A stretch of 54,552 bases of DNA from Gammaproteobacteria bacterium (GTDB taxonomy: Bacteria; Pseudomonadota; Gammaproteobacteria; Pseudomonadales; Azotimanducaceae). A program made the position numbers and the translations under genes. The stretch spans positions 6,749 to 61,300 of the forward strand of contig PCCE01000009.1 of assembly GCA_002731575.1 (NCBI GenBank). The letters are read 5' to 3'. Below the pieces are notes generated by a model, which saw only the letters and a list, made by a program, of their open reading frames with translations, was not told where the DNA came from and did not search any database. Position 1 is the stretch's first letter, and the number at the start of each line of letters is the position of its first letter. Shown piece after piece: positions 16,013-24,447 of this stretch.

Positions 16013-16138
16013 AGACAATAAAAAAGCGGAGGACCTAGGGTCCTCCGCTTTGAAGGACGGGGATTTCCGAGGAGGGGAGGGGAGAGGAGTTTCGGAAATC
16101 CCCCAGCTCAACGGGGCGTTGCCGCTGATCCGTTGAAT
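16013..16138 (-). ncRNA. Candidate small RNA with three hairpins and a C-rich loop
   Basis: Read on the minus strand, three hairpins follow one another with almost no spacer. Hairpin 1 (16136-16108) pairs TCAACGG with CCGTTGA. Hairpin 2 (16103-16059) has a perfect 12-base stem (GGGGATTTCCGA with TCGGAAATCCCC) closing a 21-base loop made almost wholly of C and T, with repeated CTCC/CCCCTCC blocks complementary to Shine-Dalgarno sequences. Hairpin 3 (16051-16023) has a perfect 13-base stem with a 3-base loop, followed by a T-run: an intrinsic terminator. A plausible promoter lies just upstream. No reading frame is apparent. A leader or attenuator of the crotonase gene at 15955 is the main alternative. 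Confidence 0.65.
16023..16051 (-). terminator. Intrinsic terminator ending the candidate sRNA
   Basis: Perfect 13-base stem (AAAGCGGAGGACC with its complement) around a TAG loop. On the minus strand it is followed by TTTTTTATT, so it ends minus-strand transcripts; on the plus strand the following TTTGAAGG is a poor terminator. No protein gene on the minus strand lies upstream to need it, which supports an RNA gene here. Confidence 0.85.
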
Positions 16139-16144
16139 GAATCT

Positions 16145-16173
16145 ATTGTTACCCTTGGTAACATAAAATGCAA
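16145..16173 (-). promoter_or_regulatory. Probable promoter and dyad operator of the candidate sRNA
   Basis: On the minus strand TTGCAT (16173-16168) and AACAAT (16150-16145) are separated by 17 bases and resemble -35 and -10 elements. A perfect 7-3-7 dyad, TGTTACC-CTT-GGTAACA (16147-16163), covers the spacer and -10, the position expected for a repressor. I do not recognise the regulator. Transcription would start near 16138, just before hairpin 1. Confidence 0.45.
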
Positions 16174-16488
16174 CTGTTTTGAGTATTAAAGTAGCCAAAA
16201 CAGCAAAATTATCTCGAAACCCTGCTGTAATGTGGCTATATCGGCCTTAAATTGCGCAAAAGTCACGAATTTGAAGCTGGGATTCGCCTCTAACGAGCAA
16301 AAATGGTGCGTTTTAATCTCCTACGTATGACATGTTCTCTATAATTCGGGATTAGGGCGCAACCGTTGTAACATATCCACCCGCTGGGCGAGGCTGTTGC
16401 ATCACTTGCGCGACAGCAGGCCAAGCGCCTTTTTTACTACATGCTGGATTTCGAGTTTTCAGCTTCACATGCGGCTATGGGATTTTTT

Positions 16489-17379
16489 ATGGCGCAGAAC
16501 CAATCGCACGAACTTTCACCGACCTCACAGCGATTTTTTTCCCAACGGCTGCGCATGCACTTTGTCGAATGGGGCTCACGCCAAGCACCAACCATTGTGT
16601 TGGTGCATGGCGTGCGCGATCACTGCCGCACTTGGGATGACCTGATCCTGCGCCTCTCGGCGTTTGGCGATTACCACTTTGTCGCCCCGGATCTTCGCGG
16701 TCATGGTGATTCGGATTGGGTACAAGGCTCTGGCTACCGCTATTACGATTACCTATACGACCTGCAGCAGCTGATTACACAGAATCAACTGGGACCAGTG
16801 GTGCTAATCGGCCACAGCCTTGGCGGTGCCATCGCGGCTTTCTTCGCTGGCGTCTATCCTGAATTGGTGAGCAAACTCATTCTGCTTGAAGGCATCGGCT
16901 TATGGACTAGGGAACAGGCTGAAACCGGTGTTGCCGGCCAGATACGTGAGTGGAGTGAGGTAACGCGCCAATTGGCTGGGCGTGAACCAAGGCGCTATGC
17001 GGATCTGCAAACTGCCTATCAACGGATGCAGGAAGCAAATCCTCAGCTCAGTCGAGAGCAGGCCTATCACCTCACCCTGCACGGTGCTGTGCAGCTGGAA
17101 GATGGACAGTTCACATGGAAGTACGATCAATACACCTACAACTTTCTTGGGGTGGGCCTCGCCAAGGAAGAAATTATTGAACTGTGGCAGAACATCGCTG
17201 CTCCAACGTTGCTGATCAATGCCGATCAGGGCTTGGAGAGTCGTACTGGTCAGGATGACACTTTGCAGTATTTTCGCGACGCGCAGTTACGCATTGTTAC
17301 TGATGCCGGGCACTGGACTCACCACGATCAACCTCAACAAGTAACTCAATTGATCGCCGAGCTGCTAACGGCTCCATAA
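16489..17379 (+). CDS. Alpha/beta hydrolase
   Basis: 296-residue alpha/beta-hydrolase-fold enzyme. HGVRDHCRTWDD (oxyanion region), APDLRGHGDSDW, the nucleophile elbow GHSLGGAIA and a C-terminal DAGHWTHHDQP with the catalytic His are all present. No signal peptide is clear. The start is uncertain: in-frame ATGs lie at 16441, 16477 and 16489; I choose 16489 because a GGGA lies at suitable spacing and family members begin near there. Stand-alone gene downstream of the sRNA region; substrate unknown. Confidence 0.83.
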   Translation: MAQNQSHELSPTSQRFFSQRLRMHFVEWGSRQAPTIVLVHGVRDHCRTWDDLILRLSAFGDYHFVAPDLRGHGDSDWVQGSGYRYYDYLYDLQQLITQNQLGPVVLIGHSLGGAIAAFFAGVYPELVSKLILLEGIGLWTREQAETGVAGQIREWSEVTRQLAGREPRRYADLQTAYQRMQEANPQLSREQAYHLTLHGAVQLEDGQFTWKYDQYTYNFLGVGLAKEEIIELWQNIAAPTLLINADQGLESRTGQDDTLQYFRDAQLRIVTDAGHWTHHDQPQQVTQLIAELLTAP

Positions 17380-17435
17380 CGTCTTAATGACCTCGCTATA
17401 ACCCTGCGTAACCGAGGTAGTGATACTTTTACGGG

Positions 17436-18521
17436 TTATGGACTTTCGGATCTGCTTTGTAGATCACTCTGTAAAAAGGCGAGCACCTCATCGCGGCTGC
17501 CACGAAATTGCACGCGGTGGAGTTTGCGCTGCAACTGAAAGTCGTACATCGGATCGTAGTACTCGCGCAGCAGATAGCGAATCCAGTCGCGATGGTTTGC
17601 TTGACCAGCAAAGGCCTGTTGTATTAGCTGACTGAGTTGCTGGGTACGTTGGCCGCCGAGACGGCGCTGGATGCGAGACACGGCCTCTTCGTAGTGCGCT
17701 TGCAAGGCGCTGGCGGGTAAACCTGCTGCGGTGTGTTCGCCTAAGGCATCGACTACATATTCCTTGTGAATATGCTCGATGCGTTCCTCTTGTGTTACCT
17801 CAACAAGGGCAACGGGGGCTTGCTGCATTTGTGCATGCCATGCCAAGGGTAGGCCCAGGCGACCAATGGTGCGGCTCTCATCCTCCACTACAAGCGTATT
17901 CGAAGCGTGCTGGAGGTATTCGACTGCTAGTATATTCTCAAATGTAACCGGCGTGGGTTGCGGGCTGAGCCGGCGCCCGAACGCCGAGCCTCGATGGTTG
18001 GCTAAGCCTTCTAGATCGATACTTGTATCAAGGTCCTGAATTAACACGGTCTTCGCCGAGCCAGTACGCCCGCTGACCAACCACCAGTTCTTATTAGGGT
18101 TATCCAATACTGTTAAACAGGCGTTGCGCAGGGCTTTAAAACCGCCGCTGACCCGCTGTTGGGTGAGTCCGGCTTCTGCCAGCCACTGCTGTGCTAACGC
18201 CGAGCGCTGGCCGCCGCGCCAACACATCACCATCGCATCAGGGTGTTCGGAACAAAATTCCCGCCATTGTGCGATGCGCTGGTCTTTAACCACACCCTTT
18301 ACCAAGCGGTGACCTACTGCCACCGCTGCATCATGGCCTTGCTGTTTGTAGGTGTTTCCCACGCGCTTACGCTCGGCGTCGTTAAGGATCGGCGCATTGA
18401 AGCTATTTGGTAGCTGTCCAAGGGCAAATTCTGCGGGCGCGCGCACGTCTAGCAGAGGTGGCCGCTGGGTTAGCAGTGCAAGGGCTGCGATATCAGGGGG
18501 TTCGATCGGTGATGTTGGCAC
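17436..18521 (-). CDS. mnmH: tRNA 2-selenouridine synthase
   Basis: 361-residue enzyme (also called SelU or YbbB) that modifies the wobble uridine of certain tRNAs, replacing sulfur of 2-thiouridine by selenium through a geranylated intermediate. An N-terminal rhodanese domain (about 10-125) has the catalytic Cys in MCWRGGQRS (C100). A P-loop domain follows with SGRTGSAKT (150-158). DVRAPAEF and NTYKQQGHDAA are characteristic. Length is typical. It overlaps the upstream Sel1-repeat lipoprotein gene by 29 bases in another frame, so translation may be coupled. SelD, the selenium donor enzyme, is not in the window. Confidence 0.93.
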   Translation of the reverse strand: MPTSPIEPPDIAALALLTQRPPLLDVRAPAEFALGQLPNSFNAPILNDAERKRVGNTYKQQGHDAAVAVGHRLVKGVVKDQRIAQWREFCSEHPDAMVMCWRGGQRSALAQQWLAEAGLTQQRVSGGFKALRNACLTVLDNPNKNWWLVSGRTGSAKTVLIQDLDTSIDLEGLANHRGSAFGRRLSPQPTPVTFENILAVEYLQHASNTLVVEDESRTIGRLGLPLAWHAQMQQAPVALVEVTQEERIEHIHKEYVVDALGEHTAAGLPASALQAHYEEAVSRIQRRLGGQRTQQLSQLIQQAFAGQANHRDWIRYLLREYYDPMYDFQLQRKLHRVQFRGSRDEVLAFLQSDLQSRSESP

Positions 18522-20208
18522 CAGCTTCGAAAGACTCTAGATGAGTTTGCAGAATGGCGATCACATCCGTGCGCTCTTGACTGCGGGCAAAATGTAGGGC
18601 TCGCTTTTGCAACTCGATGGCTTTAGGAAAGTTACCGTTGGCGGCGTAGGTCGCAGCCCATGTGTCGAGATACTCTGGGTGGTTTTGCACCTGTTTATTG
18701 TTTTGCATCATGGTGTCCATGATGGCTTGGGCATAGTCGGGCTTCTGCAGGTCTTTTTGATTGGTCACCGCCAGAGTCCAAGCGACTTCGTTAACAATGG
18801 CCGCGTTGCCGTGGAAGCTGGCCTGTGCCTGTGCAACAGCTTTTTTGTACCAGCGCACGGCCTTGCGCGTTGAGCGTTTAACCTCTGCTCCCTTGGCATA
18901 AAAATTGCCGATAACCACCATGGCTTCTGGGTTGTCCTTGGCCGCGAGGTCCTTGAGTAGGGGCAGCAGTTTAGTTTGCGACTGTCTTTCGGGTGTTCTT
19001 GCAATGTAGCGGGCGTAGCGGATTACTGCCTTGGGGCTGCCCAGTTCTGCAGCCCGAGCGAAGAATCGATTGGCTGCGTCCTCGTCCTTGGGCAACCGGC
19101 GGCCGCCTTGGTACTGGCTAGCTAAATAAAGAAATGCGTCCGCATAGCCAAGACTGCCAGCCTGCTGAAGTAGATTAAGGGCCCGTTGCTTGTTGTCCGC
19201 TTCTGCTGCATTGGTGTCTTCTAACAACATTCGTCCGAGGGTGTACATAGACTCAGTGGAACCCAGTGCAATGGCTTCGATATGGTTGTCGATGGCTTTC
19301 TGCGTCAGTTCTGCAGGAGTTGGGGTGTCTTTGTTCTGTCCTGCCTTAGTGGATTCTTCCGGTTTCAGGCCCGACTGGTACCAAAAAATTCTCGCCAACA
19401 GCGTGTGTGCCAGCAGATTGTTGCCACGCCCGGCCATTTCTAGCCAGTCAACGGCGCTGTCGTAGCGGCGTTGTCCAGTTAAATAAGTGCCAATGGCAAC
19501 CCGTGCGGCAGAATCGCCAGCGTTGGCTAAAATACGCAACGCATCCCACGGATTGGCTGTGCCGCTTGAGCCTGCTGCAGGGGTGGTATCTGTCGCGCTC
19601 AGCAGCCGCGATAAATCGAAGTACTTTGTGCTGACCGGACTGGACTCATCTACTCGGGAAAGTATGAGTAACTGCAGCGGGGTTGTCGGGTTACTTTGGT
19701 AAATGCCGCCAACCACGCTCCTGTTATGAGTGCGAGTTAGTAGCTCTGCATCTGCCTTACTCTGGATTACAAAGGGTCGCTCAACACTGCCATCGCCTGT
19801 GGCTAAGGCCGCGGCGGTTAGCTCGTTGAAAGCTTGACTGTATTCCTCGGCAGCGTCTTTAGAATCCACATGCTGATAAAAGCCCGCCAGAGCATGGTGT
19901 GCGGCCAGACTGTTGGGTCTTAACTCGACTAGCGCCGAACCCAGCGCCCCCATGGCCAATGGCTCCTCGTCACCAAGCGCTAAAATCCGCGCCTCTAGCG
20001 ACGCTACATGCTCTAATTGTGCGTTCGCTTCGGCGTTTGCTTTTGCATTGGCTTCTTTATCTGTGCCTGTGCCAGTTGGCAGGTTGGCGGCAGATGGATC
20101 CACACCAACGGACCTATCGGCCGCCGTGTTGGCGCCAGAATGCGCGCAGCCGCCAAGCAGTAGGGCGCTAGTTAGCAAAAGTGGCGATAGGGCTGCAAGT
20201 CTATGCAT
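18493..20208 (-). CDS. Sel1-repeat (TPR-like) lipoprotein
   Basis: 571-residue protein with a lipoprotein signal (MHRLAALSPLLLTSALLLGGC) ending in an LGGC lipobox, so it is probably anchored to a membrane facing the periplasm. Most of the remainder consists of Sel1/TPR alpha-helical repeats, for example ALNLLQQAGSLGYADAFLYL, AANRFFARAAELGSPKAVIR and AVRWYKKAVAQAQ. Sel1 proteins serve as protein-protein interaction scaffolds. I place the start at 20208 because it creates the lipoprotein signal; an upstream in-frame ATG at 20349 would hide it. Its 3' end overlaps mnmH by 29 bases. Specific role unknown. Confidence 0.82.
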   Translation of the reverse strand: MHRLAALSPLLLTSALLLGGCAHSGANTAADRSVGVDPSAANLPTGTGTDKEANAKANAEANAQLEHVASLEARILALGDEEPLAMGALGSALVELRPNSLAAHHALAGFYQHVDSKDAAEEYSQAFNELTAAALATGDGSVERPFVIQSKADAELLTRTHNRSVVGGIYQSNPTTPLQLLILSRVDESSPVSTKYFDLSRLLSATDTTPAAGSSGTANPWDALRILANAGDSAARVAIGTYLTGQRRYDSAVDWLEMAGRGNNLLAHTLLARIFWYQSGLKPEESTKAGQNKDTPTPAELTQKAIDNHIEAIALGSTESMYTLGRMLLEDTNAAEADNKQRALNLLQQAGSLGYADAFLYLASQYQGGRRLPKDEDAANRFFARAAELGSPKAVIRYARYIARTPERQSQTKLLPLLKDLAAKDNPEAMVVIGNFYAKGAEVKRSTRKAVRWYKKAVAQAQASFHGNAAIVNEVAWTLAVTNQKDLQKPDYAQAIMDTMMQNNKQVQNHPEYLDTWAATYAANGNFPKAIELQKRALHFARSQERTDVIAILQTHLESFEAGANITDRTP

Positions 20209-20371
20209 AGCGGGTTTATAGCACTCCGCTTGCGCTGATGAAACAAGTGCTGTGAATCCGATCTTTTTCTTAGGACTTGTCCACACAAGTGTCGGCTTAA
20301 AGAAGCGTATTGAGGTTGAGGCTGCTGTTGTGCGAGTTACACTGTTCACAGCTTAACCGTGAGTAAAAAAT

Positions 20372-21037
20372 ATGTTCTTTGACAGTAAGATGCAGCTTCC
20401 CAGCTCCGAGACAGCGCTTCCGGGTAGAGAGCAAACCATGCCTGTCCCGCCCAGTCACTTTGTTTCAGGCCAGCCCTTGGTTGGACCCTTCCCCAGTCAC
20501 TGCAAAATGGTGCAGTTTGGCATGGGCTGCTTTTGGGGTGCCGAACGGCGCTTCTGGGAAATGCCGGGTGTGTTGACCACTGCCGCTGGCTATTCTGGAG
20601 GCATTACTGCGAATCCGAGCTATGAAGAAGTGTGCTCCGGTGGAACTGGACATACGGAAACCGTGCTGGTCGTATACGACGAGTCCGTGGTTAGTTTTGC
20701 CGAGTTACTGAAAATGTTCTGGGAGAGCCATGACTCTACCCAGGGTATGCGGCAGGGCAACGATCGCGGAACCCAGTATCGGTCTGCTATCTACACCTTC
20801 GACTCAGAACAGGCGGATCTGGCTGAGGCAAGCCTGAATTTGTTTCAGCAAGCGCTAACTGCCGTGGGCTTTGGGGCCATTACCACGGAAATTGCGTCGT
20901 CGGGGCCATTCTACTATGCCGAGCATTACCATCAGCAGTATTTGGCCAAGGTTCCAAACGGCTACTGTGGTCTTGGCGGCATTGGAGTGGGCTGTGATAT
21001 TGCGCCGTTAGCCGAGCTAGCGTTGACAGCTAGCTAA
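20372..21037 (+). CDS. msrA: Peptide methionine sulfoxide reductase MsrA
   Basis: 221-residue enzyme reducing the S-form of methionine sulfoxide in oxidised proteins. The catalytic Cys is C53 in [10 protein letters not shown]. Further signatures are [19 protein letters not shown] and the [18 protein letters not shown] stretch with the recycling Cys. The N-terminal 45 residues before the catalytic domain are typical of long gammaproteobacterial MsrA. It is divergent from the Sel1 lipoprotein gene and converges with a small zinc-protein gene, overlapping by eight bases. Confidence 0.95.
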   Translation: MFFDSKMQLPSSETALPGREQTMPVPPSHFVSGQPLVGPFPSHCKMVQFGMGCFWGAERRFWEMPGVLTTAAGYSGGITANPSYEEVCSGGTGHTETVLVVYDESVVSFAELLKMFWESHDSTQGMRQGNDRGTQYRSAIYTFDSEQADLAEASLNLFQQALTAVGFGAITTEIASSGPFYYAEHYHQQYLAKVPNGYCGLGGIGVGCDIAPLAELALTAS

Positions 21038-21224
21038 TTTTTGTCCGAGTGGTATTGCAGCGGCTACACCGCTGCACACTGACCAAGCGCCCCTGCTTAA
21101 CGTCGAACTGTTTTGTAGGGTCATCCTGCCAGCGATGAAACCCTGAGCGGCACAGGGTGGTGCCAGCGCCGCGTTGTTTGCGGCGTTGCTTGCGGAATTT
21201 GCTCAAATCTGTCGGTTTTTCCAC
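21030..21224 (-). CDS. Small putative zinc-ribbon protein
   Basis: 64-residue basic protein. It begins [19 protein letters not shown] and has [10 protein letters not shown] (C25, H29) and RCSRCNTT (C53, C56), a Cys/His set able to bind one zinc ion. Similar short proteins occur in Pseudomonas and relatives without a known function. The eight-base convergent overlap with msrA and the conserved pattern make it a likely real gene. It lies divergently from the YegD-like chaperone gene. Confidence 0.65.
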   Translation of the reverse strand: MEKPTDLSKFRKQRRKQRGAGTTLCRSGFHRWQDDPTKQFDVKQGRLVSVQRCSRCNTTRTKIS

Positions 21225-21388
21225 GACTTCTCAACCAAGTTAGGCGCCAATTGATTAGGCGCTGGTGCCGCAGAGGATACACAACACAGATCCAATGAGC
21301 GTAGCGCGCAGGCTTCTGCATGATCGTTAGTTGGCGCGTATCGACCACGCAGGTAAGATGCCGCCGCATTATTGACCGAGTTATTGTA

Positions 21389-22789
21389 ATGACCAAACCC
21401 GGCATCGGTATCGACTTCGGTACCAGCAATTCTGCCGCAGCCATCTTTGACGGTGAATCAGTGACACTGGTGCAGCTCGAAACAGATGATGCCATTATCC
21501 CATCGGCGACCTACATTGACCGGGCGCTTACCGCGAAAACCGGTCAGCACGCAGTTGATCAATACATAGCTGATAACACTGGCCGCACGGTAGAAATGGT
21601 GCCCGAGGTTATTGGTGAGACCAGTCAGTTTGTCGAGGGCAGTGGTGACGATGGTGGGCCCGGCGAAGTCGATACCGCCACAGAAAAAATTTACGGCGCG
21701 GCGGTAACCGACAGCAGTCTGCAAGGGCGACTGTTTCGCGGCACCAAGCGTCTGTTGGGCGACGAGTCGGTGCGACGCCTCATGGTATTCGACCATCCCT
21801 TTCGCTTAGTCGCGCTGATTACCCCACTACTGCTGCGTATTCGCCAGCGCGTGGAGGTGGAAGTTGGCGCCATTGCCAGCGCCAACTTGGGTTATCCGGT
21901 GAACTTTGAAGGCCGGGATCAGTTTTCTAACCAATTGGCAATGAGCCGGTTGGGCGAAGCCTTTGGTTATGCTGGCGTTAAAGCCCAGTACTTTTACCCA
22001 GAGCCAATTGCTGCCGCCGTGAGTTTTTTGCACACCAATGCCGATGCACAGGGTGAAACCTTGTTGTGCCTCGACTTTGGTGGAGGCACCCTAGATTTCT
22101 GTGTGCTGCGCTGCGAGGCCGAGAATTTTTCCGTCATCGCCACCCATGGTATCGGTTTGGGCGGCGATCATTTGGATCAGATTTTGTTTCGGGAGCTGCT
22201 TTTTCCAGAATTGGGCAAGGGCGAGATCTGGCGTCGCCGGGGCTTCGACCGAGAGATCGAAACACGCTTTCCTTTTGAGGATTTTGAGGAACTCCTGGTG
22301 AACTGGGCGGTCACCTATACGTTGAATCAAAACCGCTACACCACCCCAGTGCTGGAGCGTATTGCCAGCGGTGGAGACAACACCCACAAGTTTGAGCGCC
22401 TGCGTGACGTAATTCAGCACAACCTTAGCTATTTGATTTTCGCCCGCATTAAAACCCTCAAAGCGCAGCTGTCCCAGCACCATCAAGCGACGCTCGATGT
22501 GCCTGAAATCGATTTGCAGGTTGACCTAAGTCGCCACCAGTTCGAGGGATTGATTGCTGAACCGCTGCAGCGTGTCGCCCAGGCGGTAGATGAGACCGTC
22601 GCCAAGGCAGGAATGCGTCATAGTGATATAGACATCGTACTGGGCACCGGAGGCTCTAGCCTCATCCCTGCCGTAAAGGGCTTGCTTGAAGATCGTTTCG
22701 CCGGTCGCGTGGTAGAGCATGACCCATTTACCAGTGTGGCTACCGGGCTCGCCATCGCTAATTTTCGGGGTCTAACCTTTCCTCACTAA
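21389..22789 (+). CDS. Hsp70 family protein, YegD-like
   Basis: 466-residue actin/Hsp70-fold ATPase. Nucleotide-binding signatures are GIDFGTSNSAA at the N-terminus (phosphate 1), LCLDFGGGTLDFCV near 230 (phosphate 2) and VLGTGGSSLIPAV near 428 (adenosine site). As in YegD the substrate-binding domain and lid of DnaK are missing, so its clients and activity are uncertain. The ATG at 21389 gives the family N-terminus; an in-frame ATG at 21320 would add 23 unlikely residues. No J-protein or GrpE partner lies near. Confidence 0.87.
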   Translation: MTKPGIGIDFGTSNSAAAIFDGESVTLVQLETDDAIIPSATYIDRALTAKTGQHAVDQYIADNTGRTVEMVPEVIGETSQFVEGSGDDGGPGEVDTATEKIYGAAVTDSSLQGRLFRGTKRLLGDESVRRLMVFDHPFRLVALITPLLLRIRQRVEVEVGAIASANLGYPVNFEGRDQFSNQLAMSRLGEAFGYAGVKAQYFYPEPIAAAVSFLHTNADAQGETLLCLDFGGGTLDFCVLRCEAENFSVIATHGIGLGGDHLDQILFRELLFPELGKGEIWRRRGFDREIETRFPFEDFEELLVNWAVTYTLNQNRYTTPVLERIASGGDNTHKFERLRDVIQHNLSYLIFARIKTLKAQLSQHHQATLDVPEIDLQVDLSRHQFEGLIAEPLQRVAQAVDETVAKAGMRHSDIDIVLGTGGSSLIPAVKGLLEDRFAGRVVEHDPFTSVATGLAIANFRGLTFPH

Positions 22790-22802
22790 TTGTCCATGGC
22801 GA

Positions 22803-23432
22803 CTATTCGATTTCCTGCGGCGGCTGCCACTGCGGGTCGATGGCTGAGAAAAACGTCTTCAAAATTCGATAGGTTAGCCCCCAAACGAAGTGCCCGCCGC
22901 TGAGCCGATAGCCGTTGAAAATGGTCGGTGTGCCTGCCACGGGTAGGGTTTGGGTATCGTGCAAGGTGTTACCCGACAATGTCGCCAATGGGGCCCACAC
23001 TACTTCGGCAACCTCTCGATTAGGCTGGAAGTCCACACTGTCCTTGGTGATGAATACATGCGGGGCGATCAGCATATTCAGCACTCGGCCTCTGGGCTGG
23101 GCTTGCTGATGATCCAACGCACCCAGATACTCTGCCCCGGCAAGACTGAGACCGATTTCTTCTTGGGTCTCGCGCATAGCCGCAGCCTTGAGACTGGGAT
23201 CGGTGGCTTCACGATGCCCGCCTGGAAATGCCATCTGTCCGGACCAAGGATCGCCTTGCCGTTCTGCTCGCTGAATAAACAGCACATCGCCATACTCGCC
23301 AACTGAACCATAGCCTGCTGGCTGTTCGCGCAGAATAATGGCCACCGCAGCCTGCCGGGTGTCGGCCTCAGGGTCGACCAAGCGTGGCTGATAAGATGCT
23401 AAGGCGTCGCGGATGATAGAAGTGGTAAACAT
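22803..23432 (-). CDS. Nudix hydrolase, probable coenzyme A pyrophosphatase
   Basis: 209-residue Nudix enzyme. The Nudix box is GGHREATDPSLKAAAMRET followed by QEEIGL. The preceding IQRAERQGDPWSGQMAFPGG resembles the motif that defines CoA and acyl-CoA pyrophosphatases (NudL/YeaB group), which split CoA into 4'-phosphopantetheine and 3',5'-ADP. Length is normal for the group. It converges with the YegD-like gene, 13 bases apart. Substrate assignment is by motif only. Confidence 0.85.
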   Translation of the reverse strand: MFTTSIIRDALASYQPRLVDPEADTRQAAVAIILREQPAGYGSVGEYGDVLFIQRAERQGDPWSGQMAFPGGHREATDPSLKAAAMRETQEEIGLSLAGAEYLGALDHQQAQPRGRVLNMLIAPHVFITKDSVDFQPNREVAEVVWAPLATLSGNTLHDTQTLPVAGTPTIFNGYRLSGGHFVWGLTYRILKTFFSAIDPQWQPPQEIE

Positions 23433-23584
23433 CTAGGGTAAAAGTCGTTTGTGCAGATTGAGAAGTGCAGTAGCCAAGTAGGTCAGCCCCAGCGAAAGAG
23501 GTAATCATAACGGACTCTCCGCATTTAGGGTGACAGATTGCTGCCCATGCGAGCATGACGAGCACGACGAGCAAAGGAAAAGAT

Positions 23585-24013
23585 ATGGATCAGGATCTAG
23601 CAAAAAAACGCGCCGGGCAGTTAGCCAGTGGCAGCAATCAATGCTTCGTTTGCGGCCCCGCCAACCCGATAGGGTTAGGGGTAACCTTTGAGCTAGATGG
23701 CGATGTTTGTCGCGGCCAGTTCACACCTGGCCCCGAACATATGGGTTATGACCAAGTGACTCATGGCGGCATTGTCTTTAGCTTGCTAGACGATGTAATG
23801 GCGAACTGGGTCTGGCTGCAGGGTGAGCGCTGCTTTACCGCCCGCGCAGATATTCGCTACCGCTCAGAGTTGCCGGTAGGCACGCCTATTCGCCTGGAAG
23901 GTCGATGCGTGAAGCGCAAAGGACGCCTCGCGCAGATGACTGGCCTACTGATTCGTCAAGCTGATGATTTCGTGGTGGCAGAAGCCTCTGGCGCCTTTAT
24001 GACCGCTCGATAA
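23585..24013 (+). CDS. PaaI/hotdog-fold thioesterase
   Basis: 142-residue hotdog-fold protein, probably hydrolysing an acyl- or aryl-CoA thioester. CFVCGPANPIGLGV near residue 20 and THGGIVFSLLDDVMANW near 55-70 (catalytic region) are characteristic. An AGGA site precedes the ATG at 23585; the upstream in-frame ATG at 23555 is less likely. It is followed 18 bases later by the MAPEG gene in the same direction. Confidence 0.83.
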   Translation: MDQDLAKKRAGQLASGSNQCFVCGPANPIGLGVTFELDGDVCRGQFTPGPEHMGYDQVTHGGIVFSLLDDVMANWVWLQGERCFTARADIRYRSELPVGTPIRLEGRCVKRKGRLAQMTGLLIRQADDFVVAEASGAFMTAR

Positions 24014-24031
24014 CAAAGTAAGAGGACGGAA

Positions 24032-24418
24032 ATGGAATACGTAACGTTAGTTGCAATGCTGGCCTTGATCGAATACACGTGGTTTACCATCGAAGTTGGG
24101 CGGGCACGCGGCCGGTTTAATGTGCCAGCCCCGGCGACCACTGGGGATGAGAATTTCGACCGATTTTTTCGCGCGCATCAGAACACTACTGAGCAACTAG
24201 TCGTCTTTTTACCTGCGCTTTATGCCTGCGGCTATTATGCGAATGGCACCTTGGCAGCAGTCATCGGGCTGGTCTTCGTGATTGGTCGCATGCTGTATTT
24301 TCGCGGTTACACAGACCCGGAAAAAAAGCGGGGCATGGGCTTTGCCTTGGGTATGCTTGCCAACGTGTCGCTGGTTTTGATTACCCTCTGCCAAATAGTC
24401 ACGCCGCTGGTAATGTAG
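24032..24418 (+). CDS. MAPEG family membrane protein
   Basis: 128-residue membrane protein with about four transmembrane helices, matching the MAPEG superfamily (membrane-associated proteins in eicosanoid and glutathione metabolism). FDRFFRAHQNTTEQLVVFLPAL is the signature region and RMLYFRGYTDPEKKRG the second. Bacterial members are thought to act as membrane glutathione transferases. A GAGG site precedes the ATG. It shares a direction and probably a transcript with the thioesterase. Confidence 0.87.
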   Translation: MEYVTLVAMLALIEYTWFTIEVGRARGRFNVPAPATTGDENFDRFFRAHQNTTEQLVVFLPALYACGYYANGTLAAVIGLVFVIGRMLYFRGYTDPEKKRGMGFALGMLANVSLVLITLCQIVTPLVM

Positions 24419-24447
24419 GTTCCGGCCTAGCTAATGTTTGATGGCCC

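Noticed and set aside
16021..16103. Plus-strand GGA-rich sequence resembling a CsrA-sponge RNA
   Set aside because: The GGA motifs are the complement of the C-rich loop. On the plus strand no terminator T-run follows and no promoter is evident, so the minus-strand reading is preferred.
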